In this document: positions 17,542 to 27,399 of the stretch, piece after piece
Position numbering within the stretch: position 1 is the first letter of the stretch
How the letters are laid out: each line of letters starts with the position of its first letter
Assembly: GCA_025454405.1 (NCBI GenBank)
Contig: JALOON010000067.1
Span: 1 to 41,227 of the forward strand
Source of the DNA: Oscillatoriaceae cyanobacterium Prado104
GTDB taxonomy: Bacteria; Cyanobacteriota; Cyanobacteriia; Cyanobacteriales; Microcoleaceae
Direction: 5' to 3'
Length of the DNA stretch: 41,227 bases
Made by a program: the position numbers and the translations under genes
The notes under the pieces: model-generated
Database searches by the model: none
Told to the model about the DNA's origin: nothing
What the model saw: the letters and a program-made list of their open reading frames with translations, nothing else

Positions 17542-19699
17542 CTCTAATAGAGAGTTAGTTTAATTGCGGCCTTATTTAATCCTTGCTCCGAGCGATCGGT
17601 TTAAGATTTCAATCCCTAATAGGGAGTGTGTTTGATTGCGGCGGCAATAGGAATTGCAGGAGCTTTAATAGCAACTGTTTCAATCCCTAATAGGGAGTGT
17701 GTTTGATTGCGGCTTGAATTTACTTGAGTCAAGATTGGCTCGCCGAACGTGTTTCAATCCCTAATAGGGAGTGTGTTTGATTGCGGCTGATGACAGTTAC
17801 TACTTGGCTGGCCGATCGCAAACTTTTAGTTTCAATCCCTAATAGGGAGTGTGTTTGATTGCGGCTCTTTCTTACCCTACGCAAACTTATTTCCAAGAGG
17901 GTTTCAATCCCTAATAGGGAGTGTGTTTGATCGCGGCGAAGGAAAAAAGCACAAGGAATTTTTAAAGCAAGGAGTTTCAATCCCTAATAGGGAGTGTGTT
18001 TGATTGCGGCGTTGTTCGGGGAACACCAACAAAGCGCCCCAGTGCGGTTTCAATCCCTAATAGGGAGTGTGTTTGATTGCGGCCAAAGATACTAAAACTC
18101 ACACAATTAGGAAATTTCCGTTTCAATCCCTAATAGGGAGTGTGTTTGATTGCGGCTTTTGCAACATTAGGTGCAGCGGTATGCGAAATAAAGTTTCAAT
18201 CCCTAATAGGGAGTGTGTTTGATTGCGGCAAGTAAAGGTGTTTTAATTAAAATGAACGCAGAAATTGGTTTCAATCCCTAATAGGGAGTGTGTTTGATTG
18301 CGGCGGTTTGCGAATGATATCTCCCACTTGGCATTCCGGTGTGTTTCAATCCCTAATAGGGAGTGTGTTTGATTGCGGCAACCTCATAATCACAGTCGCT
18401 CACATTACGACAGTTGTTTCAATCCCTAATAGGGAGTGTGTTTGATTGCGGCGTAAATTTGCTAGAGTGGAGGAAAGTGAACCATGTTTCAATCCCTAAT
18501 AGGGAGTGTGTTTGATTGCGGCTTTCACTTCAGGCACTGGCGGCAGCAGTACGGCCGCCGTTTCAATCCCTAATAGGGAGTGTGTTTGATTGCGGCAAAG
18601 CTAATGCCAACAGATTTTATTTCGCTTAGAGCCGTTTCAATCCCTAATAGGGAGTGTGTTTGATTGCGGCTAGAACCGACAGGATGAAATTAGTAGTTCG
18701 AGATGTAAGTTTCAATCCCTAATAGGGAGTGTGTTTGATTGCGGCGAGCGCAGTTCTCCGGGTTTCAGGGCTTTAATAGTTTCGTTTCAATCCCTAATAG
18801 GGAGTGTGTTTGATTGCGGCCCAGTTGTTCCTGGTGTTATTAAAGCCATTATTCAATTGTTTCAATCCCTAATAGGGAGTGTGTTTGATTGCGGCCAAAG
18901 AACCGACCAATCCTTCCCAGCCCGCGACCAAGTTTCAATCCCTAATAGGGAGTGTGTTTGATTGCGGCTTTGCTTATTGCTGTTGCGCAAGATTGGATGT
19001 GTGGTTTCAATCCCTAATAGGGAGTGTGTTTGATTGCGGCGGGACAAAACTATTTTGACGATTGGCACGACGCCAAAGTTTCAATCCCTAATAGGGAGTG
19101 TGTTTGATTGCGGCTCAGCAATCCGCTCGATCGCCTGCTCTAAAATGTCCTCATGGTTTCAATCCCTAATAGGGAGTGTGTTTGATTGCGGCATTTCCGT
19201 TAAATCGACAGTTGCCGTAAGAGTTTGCGTTTCAATCCCTAATAGGGAGTGTGTTTGATTGCGGCCAGACCGAGGCAAAAATCCGTCTCAACCAGCCCCA
19301 AGTTTCAATCCCTAATAGGGAGTGTGTTTGATTGCGGCTTGCCCAGAATTATATTAAATCTGTGGCTACTTCGTTTCAATCCCTAATAGGGAGTGTGTTT
19401 GATTGCGGCGTGTTTCTGTTGGTGCTGGTGTTGGTGTGATTGGGTTTCAATCCCTAATAGGGAGTGTGTTTGATTGCGGCGTTCCCAAACCAATAAAACG
19501 AACGATTCCGAGACAGCGTTTCAATCCCTAATAGGGAGTGTGTTTGATTGCGGCCGAAAAGCTTGACATATCGCGGTTTACTGCGTTAGTTTCAATCCCT
19601 AATAGGGAGTGTGTTTGATTGCGGCACGCGCAACTTCCCAGTCCGATATTGATGCAATGTTAGTTTCAATCCCTAATAGGGAGTGTGTTTGATTGCGGC
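17534..19699 (-). CRISPR. CRISPR array, 30 repeats and 29 spacers
   Basis: The repeat is 37 nt and the spacers are 33-41 nt. On the minus strand the repeat starts GCCGCAATCAAACAC and ends in a CCCTATTAGGG-type hairpin followed by ATTGAAAC, the usual 8-nt crRNA 5' handle. This, the degenerate repeats at the left end (17534 has five changes, 17606 one) and the perfect ones at the right place the leader at the right and transcription leftward. Of the remaining repeats, the only variation I noticed is one base in the copy at 17901. Repeat starts include 17677, 17751, 18047, 18560, 19004, 19518 and 19663. No cas gene lies in the window, so the subtype cannot be read; this repeat style occurs with type III and I-D loci. 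Confidence 0.98.
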
Positions 19700-20095
19700 C
19701 GCCCATATCTAAAAGCCTTACAGTATTTAGTTTTCAAGGTACATTTGCGGTATCCGATCTAAAAAGTACCATTCCAGACCTCGACCTGTCAAGACCTAAT
19801 TTTTCCAACAGCCCTCAAAACCTCTCGCAGCAAGCATTACAGCATTTCCGGTAGCCTCTTTTTTTCCCAAATCGACTCAAACCCTTACACAGCAACCGAC
19901 ACAGCCGAAAAAAAAACCACCCTCAAAATTACACCTACCACCTACCGCAAATCTCCACTCTCAACCCATCGAAATTCCCATTGTCGCGCAAAAAAACGAT
20001 CGCCCGCAGGTGCGTTCGATCGGCCCTAAAGACATTGCGATTGCTCTTGGCGCGCAATGACAGCGAGTTATTTGACATTCCTGTTGCTCCCAGCT
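19700..20095 (-). promoter_or_regulatory. CRISPR leader region with candidate promoter
   Basis: No gene is seen between the last repeat and the pentapeptide gene. On the minus strand TTGACA (19792-19787) and TACTTT (19768-19763) are 18 bp apart, which would start transcription about 55 nt before the first repeat. The stretch also holds three GACCT words in 21 bp near the -35. The direction agrees with the crRNA handle and with decay at the far end of the array. Confidence 0.55.
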
Positions 20096-20485
20096 CTACT
20101 TAATCGTGCCATCAACCCAAGTAGCACCAGCAACATTAGCATTTTCCAACTGAGCCCCTGTCAAATCGGCCCCAGTTAAATTAGCTTCCCTCAAATTAGC
20201 GCCTTGCAAATTAGCTTGCCGCAAAGAAGCGCCGCCCAGCGAAGCCCCGCTCAAATTTGCCCCAGCTAAATTAGCACCTCTAAGATTTGCTCCCCTCAAA
20301 TCAGCCCCTTGCAAATCGGCATTTGCTAAAGTCGCATTCGGTAGGGGAATGCTTCTCAAATCGCATCCGGGACACTGGTTTGTTTGTCGCAATCGATCGA
20401 CTTGTTCGGGATTAGCTGCGATCGCTCCTGCTGCCAACCCAACCGCTAGTCCCGATAAAATTAGTCCCAACTTTACAGATTTCAT
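20096..20485 (-). CDS. Pentapeptide repeat protein with N-terminal signal
   Basis: 129 aa. Residues 1-24 form a hydrophobic signal (LGLILSGLAVGLAAGAIAA). A short Cys pair segment follows (TNQCPGCDL, residues about 36-44), then about 13 A(N/D)LxG-type pentapeptides (NADLQGADLRGANLRGANL...) to the end, predicted to fold as a right-handed quadrilateral beta-helix. Probably exported; role unknown, though this small signal-peptide type is common in cyanobacteria. Transcription runs toward the CRISPR leader, so read-through into the array is possible. Confidence 0.88.
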   Translation of the reverse strand: MKSVKLGLILSGLAVGLAAGAIAANPEQVDRLRQTNQCPGCDLRSIPLPNATLANADLQGADLRGANLRGANLAGANLSGASLGGASLRQANLQGANLREANLTGADLTGAQLENANVAGATWVDGTIK

Positions 20486-20613
20486 CGTCTTAACCTTCTA
20501 CAATTATCAAATAGCCTCAATTGAAACTTCAGTGGGGATCGGTTTTTTCCGGCAAACAACCATCCCGCTTTTAGATGCAAATTGTTAATTTTCCTTAACC
20601 GACTTTACCAACT

Positions 20614-22092
20614 ATGAGCGATCGAGCCAATTTTTTTGACAAACTGTTAGCCGCTGTTGAAAGCAATCAAAGTTTGCTTTATTTAGCCCTAGATCCGCAA
20701 ATCGAAATCTTGTCCGATCCGCTGGCGATTGCTGGCGATAAAACTCCCAGCGCGATCGACAATTTGTTTGCTGATTTGGAAATGGCGATCGACCAAACAG
20801 TCGATTTAATCTGCGCCTGCAAAATCTCCCTGGGTTTTTACCAATCTCTGGGGATTCCAGGGTTGCAATTGTTGCAACAAATCTTAAAGATTATCCCCCC
20901 TGACATCCCTGTAATTTTAGATACCAAACACTGCGATTTAAACACCAGCACAGTGTTTGCCAAAACTGTATTTCAAGACTGGCAAGTTGACGCGGTTACT
21001 GTGAGTCCCTATGCCGGATTCGATCAAGTAGCGCCATTCTTATTATATCCCGGCAAAACAGTTTTTGTGTTGTGCGCCACGGCCAATCCATCCGCCGTCA
21101 CATTGCAAGAACATCCCGCGCCGGACAACCCTTTGTACTTGGAATTAGTCCGCGTCTCTCAGACTTGGGACACTCCCGAAAAACTGGGTTTAGAAGTAGG
21201 AGTAATGCCAGATATGTTGGCGCGCATCCGCAAAGAAGCTCCCGAACGCCTGATTTTAATCGAAGGAGACATCTGCGAAGAAAATGACCTCACAGAAGAC
21301 AACGACCTTGCGGAACTGCTGGCGGCCGGTTTGAACAAGAATGGTGAAGGTTTATTGCTGCCCGTCCCCCCCAGTTTGTTAGCAGGCGAACACCCGCACG
21401 CGGCGGTTAAAGAATTGCGGGACAAGATTAACGAACAGAGATTGCGGGCGATCGAAGGCAGTCCGACTTGCGAATTGTGGCTGCCGGATGTGTGTTTTTT
21501 GCAACAGCAACCGCACCGAGATTTAATTTTGCAACTTTACGATATCGGCTGCGTAATTTTTGGCGATCGGGTGCAAGCATCGGGTGCGGTACTTCCATAT
21601 TACATCGACTTGCGCAAAATCATTTCAATTCCCCAAATTTTCCACCAAATTGTCAGCGCTTACGCAGATATTCTCAAAGATTTGAAGTTCGATCGAATTG
21701 CTGGAATTCCTTACGGTTCGCTACCTACAGCAACGGGTTTAGCTTTGCGGATGGAACGCCCGATGATTTTCCCGCGCAAGGAGGTGAAAACTTACGGTAT
21801 GGGTAAGTTAATTGAGGGGCATTTTCAGCCGGGAGAGACGATCGCGGTAGTGGACGATATTTTAATTAGCGGCAAAAGCGTGATGGAAGGTGCTGCTAAG
21901 TTAAAATCTGCCGGGTTGATTGTGGAGGATATTGTAGTTTTGATCGACCACGAAGGGGGAGTTAAGGATAGGTTGCAAGCGCAAGGATATCGCGGTCATT
22001 CGGTATTGGCGCTTTCGGAAATCGCGCAAACTTTATATCAAGCAAATCGGATCGATACCGAGCAATTTAATCTGCTGACAGCAGAACATTAA
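20614..22092 (+). CDS. pyrFE: Bifunctional OMP decarboxylase / orotate phosphoribosyltransferase
   Basis: Catalyses the last two steps of UMP synthesis in one chain. 492 aa. The N-terminal type 2 OMP decarboxylase covers about 1-285; its catalytic loop is ILDTKHCDLNTS with D103, K105, D108. The C-terminal orotate phosphoribosyltransferase covers about 295-490, with GIPYGSLPTATGLAL, PRKEVKTYGMGKLIEG and the PRPP loop VVDDILISGKSV (412-423). The order (decarboxylase first) is the reverse of animal/plant UMP synthase; fused genes of this order are known in cyanobacteria. ATG start at 20614, MSDRANFFDKLL typical for the family. Confidence 0.95.
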   Translation: MSDRANFFDKLLAAVESNQSLLYLALDPQIEILSDPLAIAGDKTPSAIDNLFADLEMAIDQTVDLICACKISLGFYQSLGIPGLQLLQQILKIIPPDIPVILDTKHCDLNTSTVFAKTVFQDWQVDAVTVSPYAGFDQVAPFLLYPGKTVFVLCATANPSAVTLQEHPAPDNPLYLELVRVSQTWDTPEKLGLEVGVMPDMLARIRKEAPERLILIEGDICEENDLTEDNDLAELLAAGLNKNGEGLLLPVPPSLLAGEHPHAAVKELRDKINEQRLRAIEGSPTCELWLPDVCFLQQQPHRDLILQLYDIGCVIFGDRVQASGAVLPYYIDLRKIISIPQIFHQIVSAYADILKDLKFDRIAGIPYGSLPTATGLALRMERPMIFPRKEVKTYGMGKLIEGHFQPGETIAVVDDILISGKSVMEGAAKLKSAGLIVEDIVVLIDHEGGVKDRLQAQGYRGHSVLALSEIAQTLYQANRIDTEQFNLLTAEH

Positions 22093-22126
22093 TTTATCGG
22101 ATATTTTGTCTTTGCAAAGCGCGATC

Positions 22127-22254
22127 GCAGGCGAGGCAGAGCCTCGCTGGCATGGGTTCCCAGGCACAGCCTGGGAACCAGCAACTAAGCGCGGATTGCA
22201 GGCGAGGCAGAGCCTCGCTGGCATGGGTTCCCAGGCACAGCCTGGGAACCAGCA
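22127..22254. repeat. 57-bp perfect tandem REP-like repeat
   Basis: 22127-22183 and 22198-22254 are identical over 57 bp, separated by 14 bp. Each unit carries two hairpins, CGAGGCAGAGCCTCG and TTCCCAGGCACAGCCTGGGAA (in two parts), the same two palindrome types found at 135-275. It lies between convergent pyrFE and the porin gene and could serve both as a terminator. Confidence 0.8.
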
Positions 22255-22315
22255 CAACCAGCACACCAGCAACCAGGCTGTTCCCGGTAAGGGATTAAGC
22301 TAAATTAGTCGTTTC

Positions 22316-24496
22316 CTAGAAGGTAAAAGTCGTGCGGAGTACGCCTACTCCTACAGTGTCATTATCATCGGTTCCTTCAGGATTGAACAACACAAAAGCT
22401 CCCGGCGTAATGCTGATATTATCGTTAACTTTAAAACGATAATAAGCTTCTAAATGATACGGAGTAGCTTTATTTGCCTGGAACCGAGCACCGCCGCTGA
22501 CAGAATCGCGATCCAAAGGTTGCCCGAAAATAATCCCTGCATTATTCCCGGCTTTAAACAAATCTCGGAAGTGCAAACCTACCATCCAACTGTTAAAAGT
22601 TGTCGAAGCATTGCTTCTTTCAGCATCAGCAATTATCCAACCTCCATAGGTAGAAATAGCCAGTTTGGGAGCGATCCGCCAAGTCAAAGTACCGCCAAAG
22701 GAATTCATTGTCAAACCGCCGCTGACGGGTTCTCGATCGCTCCCCAAAATCGAACCCAAGTCAGCATCAGACAATCCTGTAGCCAGAATATTCAACTTGT
22801 GGCGGCTGTAAGCGTAATTCAAACCAATGTCAATGCTGCGAGTTGGTTTAATAGTTAACTGTGCCGCCGCCACGGTACTGCCATCAAATAAACCCGCCCC
22901 TAACGGAGTAGCTGGAAATCCTAAATCTCTTGGCAAAGCAGCATTTACACTGCCGTACAAAGCCGTGAGATTGAGTCTGGGTGAAATGTTCCAAATAAAC
23001 CCGCCTGCTGATGCCAAACCGCTGCCAGAAGTGCCGCCAGATACGCGAACTACAGGGTTGTAACCTGCAAACCTCGAAACAGCTTCTTGCCCTTCTCCGG
23101 CAAAGGGAGTGATTGCTTGAAAGGCATCGGAAGTTTCTGCCTTCGGGCCGGCAAATAGAGTGAAGTTGTTAGCAACTGGAAAAACATAAAGCAGCTTGTA
23201 CAGTTCGACACTATTAGCACTAATACTAGATAGAGTCTGAGGATTAATTCCGGGAAATTGCGGCTCAAAACTCAGTTTTGCCTGACTGTCGGACAAACCG
23301 CTAAATGCCCCGGTTGACAAACCTAATTGCGGTCCGAAACTGGTAATGTTGTAAGCTTGCAAGCCAGTTATGAGCGTATCTTTGCCTGTAAAACTGGTCA
23401 GCAGATTCAGCCGCACTCGGTAATTTAAAACTGTTTGGGTTTCGTTGTGGTTATTTTTGGTCGTATCGGCAACACTAATAATTGCTTCGCCGCTGAGTTT
23501 AGTTGTGGTGGAGAATTGATTGGCTTCCAGTTCGGCGGTGCGGGCTTCTAAAGCATCAACTCTACCGCGCAAAGTAGCTAATTCGGCTGCAAATTCTTCT
23601 TGCAATCTTTGCAGTGCTGCTAAGTCTTCTTTGGTCGCCCAGTTGCCCGTACCTGCGCGAATTAGCTCGTTAACTTTATCCAAGCAAGCGTTTAAACCGG
23701 CGGCAAATTCGTAGCGAGTCATTGCCCGATTGCCTCGGAATGTACCGTCTGGATATCCCGCGATACAACCGTATCTTTCTACAAGAGATTGTAAGGCTTG
23801 AAAAGCCCAGTCTGTCGGCCTTACGTCAGAGAGTTGGGATACAGATGTTACCTGCGGCAGTTCGCCAGATTCTGCGGTTTGGCTGTTGGTTGCTGCTGGT
23901 TCTAAGGAAGCGCTGTTTTCGATTTCTGCTATTTGTTCCGCAGTCGGTGTTGCTGTTGGCAATGCGGGCGATCGCTCTGTTTGAGCTAGAATATTTTCTG
24001 TCGGCTGGTTTGGGGCAGGACTGACAGATATTTCTGTCAATTCTTCAGGTGTTTTCGCGGAGATATCTCGGGCAACAGCTATTTCTTCAGCAGCTTGTTC
24101 TGAAACTGAATTTACTCGTTGCGCTCCGTCTAAATCTGATGCTGTTTGAGCTGGATTTTCTGGGGTAAATGCTGCGATCGGCAGTTGTTCTGATGCCGGA
24201 TTATTTTGAGGAATACTGGCAATGTCGTTGGTTTGAGAAACTGGGAGATCGCCCGCATTTTTAACCTCGAATGACTCAATTTGCTGTAAGTCATTGTTTG
24301 CCGCATCTACAGTATTTTTCACTGTATTTTCAACTGTTCGATCGAGACCTATCCGAACATCTGACTTTGGTAAATCTTGAGTCGCCAGCGTTTCTGTTTC
24401 TGCCACATTCGGCATTGCTTCTAGGGGCAAAGAACCTGCAATTAGAAACAATAAACCTAATCCGCCAGACCTAACTAATAGATTTAATTTCATCAC
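22316..24496 (-). CDS. SLH-domain outer-membrane porin (iron-uptake/OprB-like, cyanobacterial)
   Basis: Outer-membrane channel of the cyanobacterial SLH-porin family (Som-like), some members implicated in iron or solute uptake. 726 aa. Signal peptide about 1-28. A Pro/Glu/Thr-rich periplasmic stretch to about 220 is longer than usual. The SLH domain lies about 224-275 (DVRPTDWAFQALQSLVERYG, then GYPDGTFRGNRAMTRYEF). A coiled coil about 285-330 is the peptidoglycan-tether spacer, and the beta-barrel runs from about 335 to the terminal Phe in LRTTFTF, a typical outer-membrane insertion end. Solute specificity is unknown. Confidence 0.9.
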   Translation of the reverse strand: MMKLNLLVRSGGLGLLFLIAGSLPLEAMPNVAETETLATQDLPKSDVRIGLDRTVENTVKNTVDAANNDLQQIESFEVKNAGDLPVSQTNDIASIPQNNPASEQLPIAAFTPENPAQTASDLDGAQRVNSVSEQAAEEIAVARDISAKTPEELTEISVSPAPNQPTENILAQTERSPALPTATPTAEQIAEIENSASLEPAATNSQTAESGELPQVTSVSQLSDVRPTDWAFQALQSLVERYGCIAGYPDGTFRGNRAMTRYEFAAGLNACLDKVNELIRAGTGNWATKEDLAALQRLQEEFAAELATLRGRVDALEARTAELEANQFSTTTKLSGEAIISVADTTKNNHNETQTVLNYRVRLNLLTSFTGKDTLITGLQAYNITSFGPQLGLSTGAFSGLSDSQAKLSFEPQFPGINPQTLSSISANSVELYKLLYVFPVANNFTLFAGPKAETSDAFQAITPFAGEGQEAVSRFAGYNPVVRVSGGTSGSGLASAGGFIWNISPRLNLTALYGSVNAALPRDLGFPATPLGAGLFDGSTVAAAQLTIKPTRSIDIGLNYAYSRHKLNILATGLSDADLGSILGSDREPVSGGLTMNSFGGTLTWRIAPKLAISTYGGWIIADAERSNASTTFNSWMVGLHFRDLFKAGNNAGIIFGQPLDRDSVSGGARFQANKATPYHLEAYYRFKVNDNISITPGAFVLFNPEGTDDNDTVGVGVLRTTFTF

Positions 24497-25030
24497 AAAT
24501 CCTCACACAATTGACTGTCAAATTGCTCGTTACTATCGATCGCAAACCCATGCAAACACTCGGGCTGTAGGGCGCGCAACGCGCACCTTACAACTTGTTA
24601 ACTCATGCAAACCCCCTGTAGGGTGCAAGGCGCACCTTACAAATACTAATGTTTCCAACTTATGCAAACACAGTCATAGACGCATAAGCGGTGAAAAATA
24701 GAGACCCAGATTGGTTGGCAATTAGTTCGCTCCAGACATACATATGTTATTTATGAGTCCAGGAGTGAAACGCTCTATTTTTCGGGCGCGCGATCGCGCA
24801 ACTTACGCTACTAATAACGGAGAGATACCGCGTTCTGCGAAAGTCTTGTTATTACCATTCCACAAATTGTAGAGCTAGTGGGTATCGCACAACACAAAAT
24901 TTCACTTTAATAAATTAAATATATTTTATAACAAATATATAATAACCGCTTGCTATCTTTGAGATGTCAAGTTTCTGGCAAATTGATTGTTCGCTCTAAT
25001 TGATGTAGCGCCAAATGAGGATTTTTGCAA
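24497..25030. other. Intergenic region upstream of the porin gene
   Basis: No gene is supported in 534 bp. A CTGTAGGG...GCGCACCTTACAA unit occurs twice (24565-24593 and 24616-24642), with ATGCAAAC words before each. An AT-rich stretch at 24898-24955, with TATATTTTATAACAAATATA symmetry, may hold a promoter or the end of the MFS transcript. Confidence 0.4.
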
Positions 25031-26284
25031 CTATTTTTTTAACATTCGATCGAGCGCCTGCAAAACCAAGATAACAGCCCCGATACTCAAGGCTAAAGCC
25101 AACCAAAAATTATCTGCGGCCAACTTACCCCGATCCAAAGCCCAACCCCCTAAAGGAGGTCCGATTAAATAGCCGATCGCCCAACATTGAGAATTAATTG
25201 CCAAGTATACACCGCGGAAAGACTCCGGTGCTAAATCCACAACCAAAGCCGAAGCAGAAGGCAAATAAGCCACAGTCGCAACCGCTAAAAAACTCAATCC
25301 TAAAACAGCTAAAAATAGCTTGCCAGTTGCAGCCGTTCCCGTCAAGCCGATCGTGATAAATCCCATGCCCCACAGTAGCGCCGAAATCATCAAAGCTTTT
25401 GGGTGAGAAAACCGATTCAAAGCTCTAACAATCGGCAGTTGCAAAGCTACAGTTAAAAATGTGCTAAAAGCAAACAAAACAGTAATTGTACCAGTAGAAA
25501 AGCCTGTTCCCGATGTTCCCACCACCACAAACTTGCTAAAATACAGCGGCATAGTAGTTTGAATTTGGGCAATGTAGAGAGTGAACAGAGTATTTACCAA
25601 AACATAGACGAGAAGACTTCTATCGTGAAACGCCACCATCCAGCCATTTTCGCGATCTTTTTTGCTTCTACCCGCTGGAATTGTTGATTTATAGGTTTCA
25701 GAAATCGCGATCGCAACCACTGCAAACAGCACTAAAAACGAGATGCCATCAATAATAAAGAGCGATCGATAATTTCCCGTTACTGCAATTAAAACACCGC
25801 CCAAAATAATCCCAACCTGCAAACCCAAATTATCAGCAAGCCGCGTCAAAGCAAAAGCCTCATTTCGCTGTGCGCCCTCCGTTAAATCCGCCACCATAGT
25901 TTCTGTTGGAGGCCAATACAAACCCACACCAAAACCCATCAATAAATTGCCGGCAATTAAGCCAGCGAAATCATGAGTTGCAGCCAGCACAAAAGAAGCC
26001 ACAGCCGAAACAATTGCTGCCAGCAATAAAGTCCGCCGCCTTCCCCAAAATGGAGAATCGCAAAAAGAACCGCCCAAAATTCGGCCGAATATTCCTGAAA
26101 TTGAAGCGCTACCCAAACCAATCCCAACAGCGGTAGCAGATAAACCAACTCGATCGACAAAAAATATCGGCGCGTAAAATAGTGTAAAACCACTGCCGCT
26201 TTGCGAGAGAAACCTGCCAGCAGTCAGAATCCAAACTTGAGGCGGCAGTTTTGGAAACCAAGCAGGCAATTTAGGTAAAGGCAT
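25031..26284 (-). CDS. MFS transporter
   Basis: Major facilitator of 417 aa with about 12 hydrophobic helices. The loop 2-3 motif A is recognisable as GRILGGSFCDSPFWGRRRTL (about residues 66-85), followed by a VGLYWPPTETMVADL segment near residue 140 and YLPSASALVVDLAPESFRG near 340. Drug- or sugar-efflux-type family; the substrate cannot be predicted. ATG at 26284, ends LDRMLKK. Encoded alone. Confidence 0.88.
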   Translation of the reverse strand: MPLPKLPAWFPKLPPQVWILTAGRFLSQSGSGFTLFYAPIFFVDRVGLSATAVGIGLGSASISGIFGRILGGSFCDSPFWGRRRTLLLAAIVSAVASFVLAATHDFAGLIAGNLLMGFGVGLYWPPTETMVADLTEGAQRNEAFALTRLADNLGLQVGIILGGVLIAVTGNYRSLFIIDGISFLVLFAVVAIAISETYKSTIPAGRSKKDRENGWMVAFHDRSLLVYVLVNTLFTLYIAQIQTTMPLYFSKFVVVGTSGTGFSTGTITVLFAFSTFLTVALQLPIVRALNRFSHPKALMISALLWGMGFITIGLTGTAATGKLFLAVLGLSFLAVATVAYLPSASALVVDLAPESFRGVYLAINSQCWAIGYLIGPPLGGWALDRGKLAADNFWLALALSIGAVILVLQALDRMLKK

Positions 26285-26486
26285 ATCTGAATTGTTTGAA
26301 CCGTATGTGCTGGAATTTCTGGTAATCGATCTGACATGATATCATTTGACTAACTCCCCTAATTATGTGTAAGTCTTCAAACAAAAAAGTTCGATCGAAT
26401 TCGATCGAACATAATATGACATCTAAATTTCAGCAAATTTAGGGAAGGAAATCAAGGGCGATCGCAGCAAGATAAAAACAGACGGT

Positions 26487-26789
26487 TCACATTTCCCGTT
26501 GAAATTCCTCTAAAATATCCATCAACTTATTTTGACCCTGCGTCGGAATCAAATCTGCCAGTGGAACCTCCCGCTTTCCGCCGCCCAACACAACAGAAAT
26601 TCCCTGCAAAACTTGCCGCACTCCGTCAGCACTTAAATTGCCGCGTTCCAGAAGAGAATAAAGCTGCTTGGCAACAACAGTATGCAAGTGAGCATCGCTG
26701 AGATACAAATGCCACTTAGCAATATCAATGTAAACATTCTCGCCAATTTCCGCAGCTAAGGATTCGATGTCCTGTGTAGTATTAGCCAT
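26487..26789 (-). CDS. DUF3181 family protein
   Basis: Small (100 aa) soluble protein of a conserved cyanobacterial family of unknown role. Recognisable segments: SLAAEIGENVYIDIAKWHLYL, VVAKQLYSLL and SVVLGGGKREVPLADLIP. ATG at 26789. The 2TM gene lies 78 bp upstream on the same strand and may share a transcript. Confidence 0.85.
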   Translation of the reverse strand: MANTTQDIESLAAEIGENVYIDIAKWHLYLSDAHLHTVVAKQLYSLLERGNLSADGVRQVLQGISVVLGGGKREVPLADLIPTQGQNKLMDILEEFQREM

Positions 26790-26867
26790 ATTAAAAAGGA
26801 AGAAAGTTAAGTTTTACCAGTCAAGTTTTACCAGCCAAAAGGTTAATAGAATTGCCTGCCTGCGCCC

Positions 26868-27125
26868 TCAGCCAGAATCTTTAGTCAGGGGCGAATAATT
26901 CGCGATCGCAAACACGTAAATCGCGTGAGCAAGCAGTGCCAGAAACCATCCACCCGTTACCCAAACCGCCCAAGACCAAGTAGCTTTTTGCAAGTTGTGA
27001 AAAAACCACAAACCGGAATTAGAAGCCGAAAAAATTGCGACGTGAATGGCAAAATTCATCCTGTCATCTAAACGGCGGTAATCTGGATCTTGACGGTCGG
27101 GTTTGCGAGGCCAACGAGGAGGCAT
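26868..27125 (-). CDS. 2TM domain protein
   Basis: 85 aa. A basic N-terminus (MPPRWPRKPDRQDPDYRRLD) precedes two membrane helices, about 27-46 and 52-73 (WAVWVTGGWFLALLAHAIYV), the 2TM-domain layout. It is conserved in cyanobacteria; function unknown. Probably co-transcribed with the DUF3181 gene downstream. Confidence 0.75.
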   Translation of the reverse strand: MPPRWPRKPDRQDPDYRRLDDRMNFAIHVAIFSASNSGLWFFHNLQKATWSWAVWVTGGWFLALLAHAIYVFAIANYSPLTKDSG

Positions 27126-27210
27126 GATTTTTTACATCTTGTTAGTAGTTCACCCCTATTTTAAGCTGAAATTGCAACATTTTGAACAGAGGATTTGCAC
27201 GCAGTCGGGC

Positions 27211-27277
27211 AGAAACCGGGTTTTTTGCAAAAATACTTCGCGATCGTGCCACAAATTCCCTAAAAAACCCCGTTTCT
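27211..27277. terminator. Inverted repeat of the AGAAACCGGG family
   Basis: AGAAACCGGGTTTTTT (27211-27226) pairs with AAAAAACCCCGTTTCT (27262-27277), with one mismatch. It is the same family as the structure at 4384-4449. It lies between the TnpB and 2TM genes and could terminate in either direction. Confidence 0.45.
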
Positions 27278-27399
27278 TTGGTTTGAGCGCGCAAGTGCTG
27301 GAATCTTTCCTCCCGCCTTAGCATTTGGATGCTGTGCGCCGCGCAACCGCGATTTCGGGTACACTACCAACGATCGAACACTTTTTTTTTAAGTATTGC

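Noticed and set aside
17729..19258. Open frames through the CRISPR array with repeated peptides such as QTHSLLGIET
   Set aside because: They are translations of the CRISPR repeat; the frames are open only because repeats lack stops in them.
17571..19662. Spacers targeting the integrated element or other parts of this window
   Set aside because: I noticed no match by eye on either strand; an exhaustive alignment was not possible, so this is absence of evidence only.
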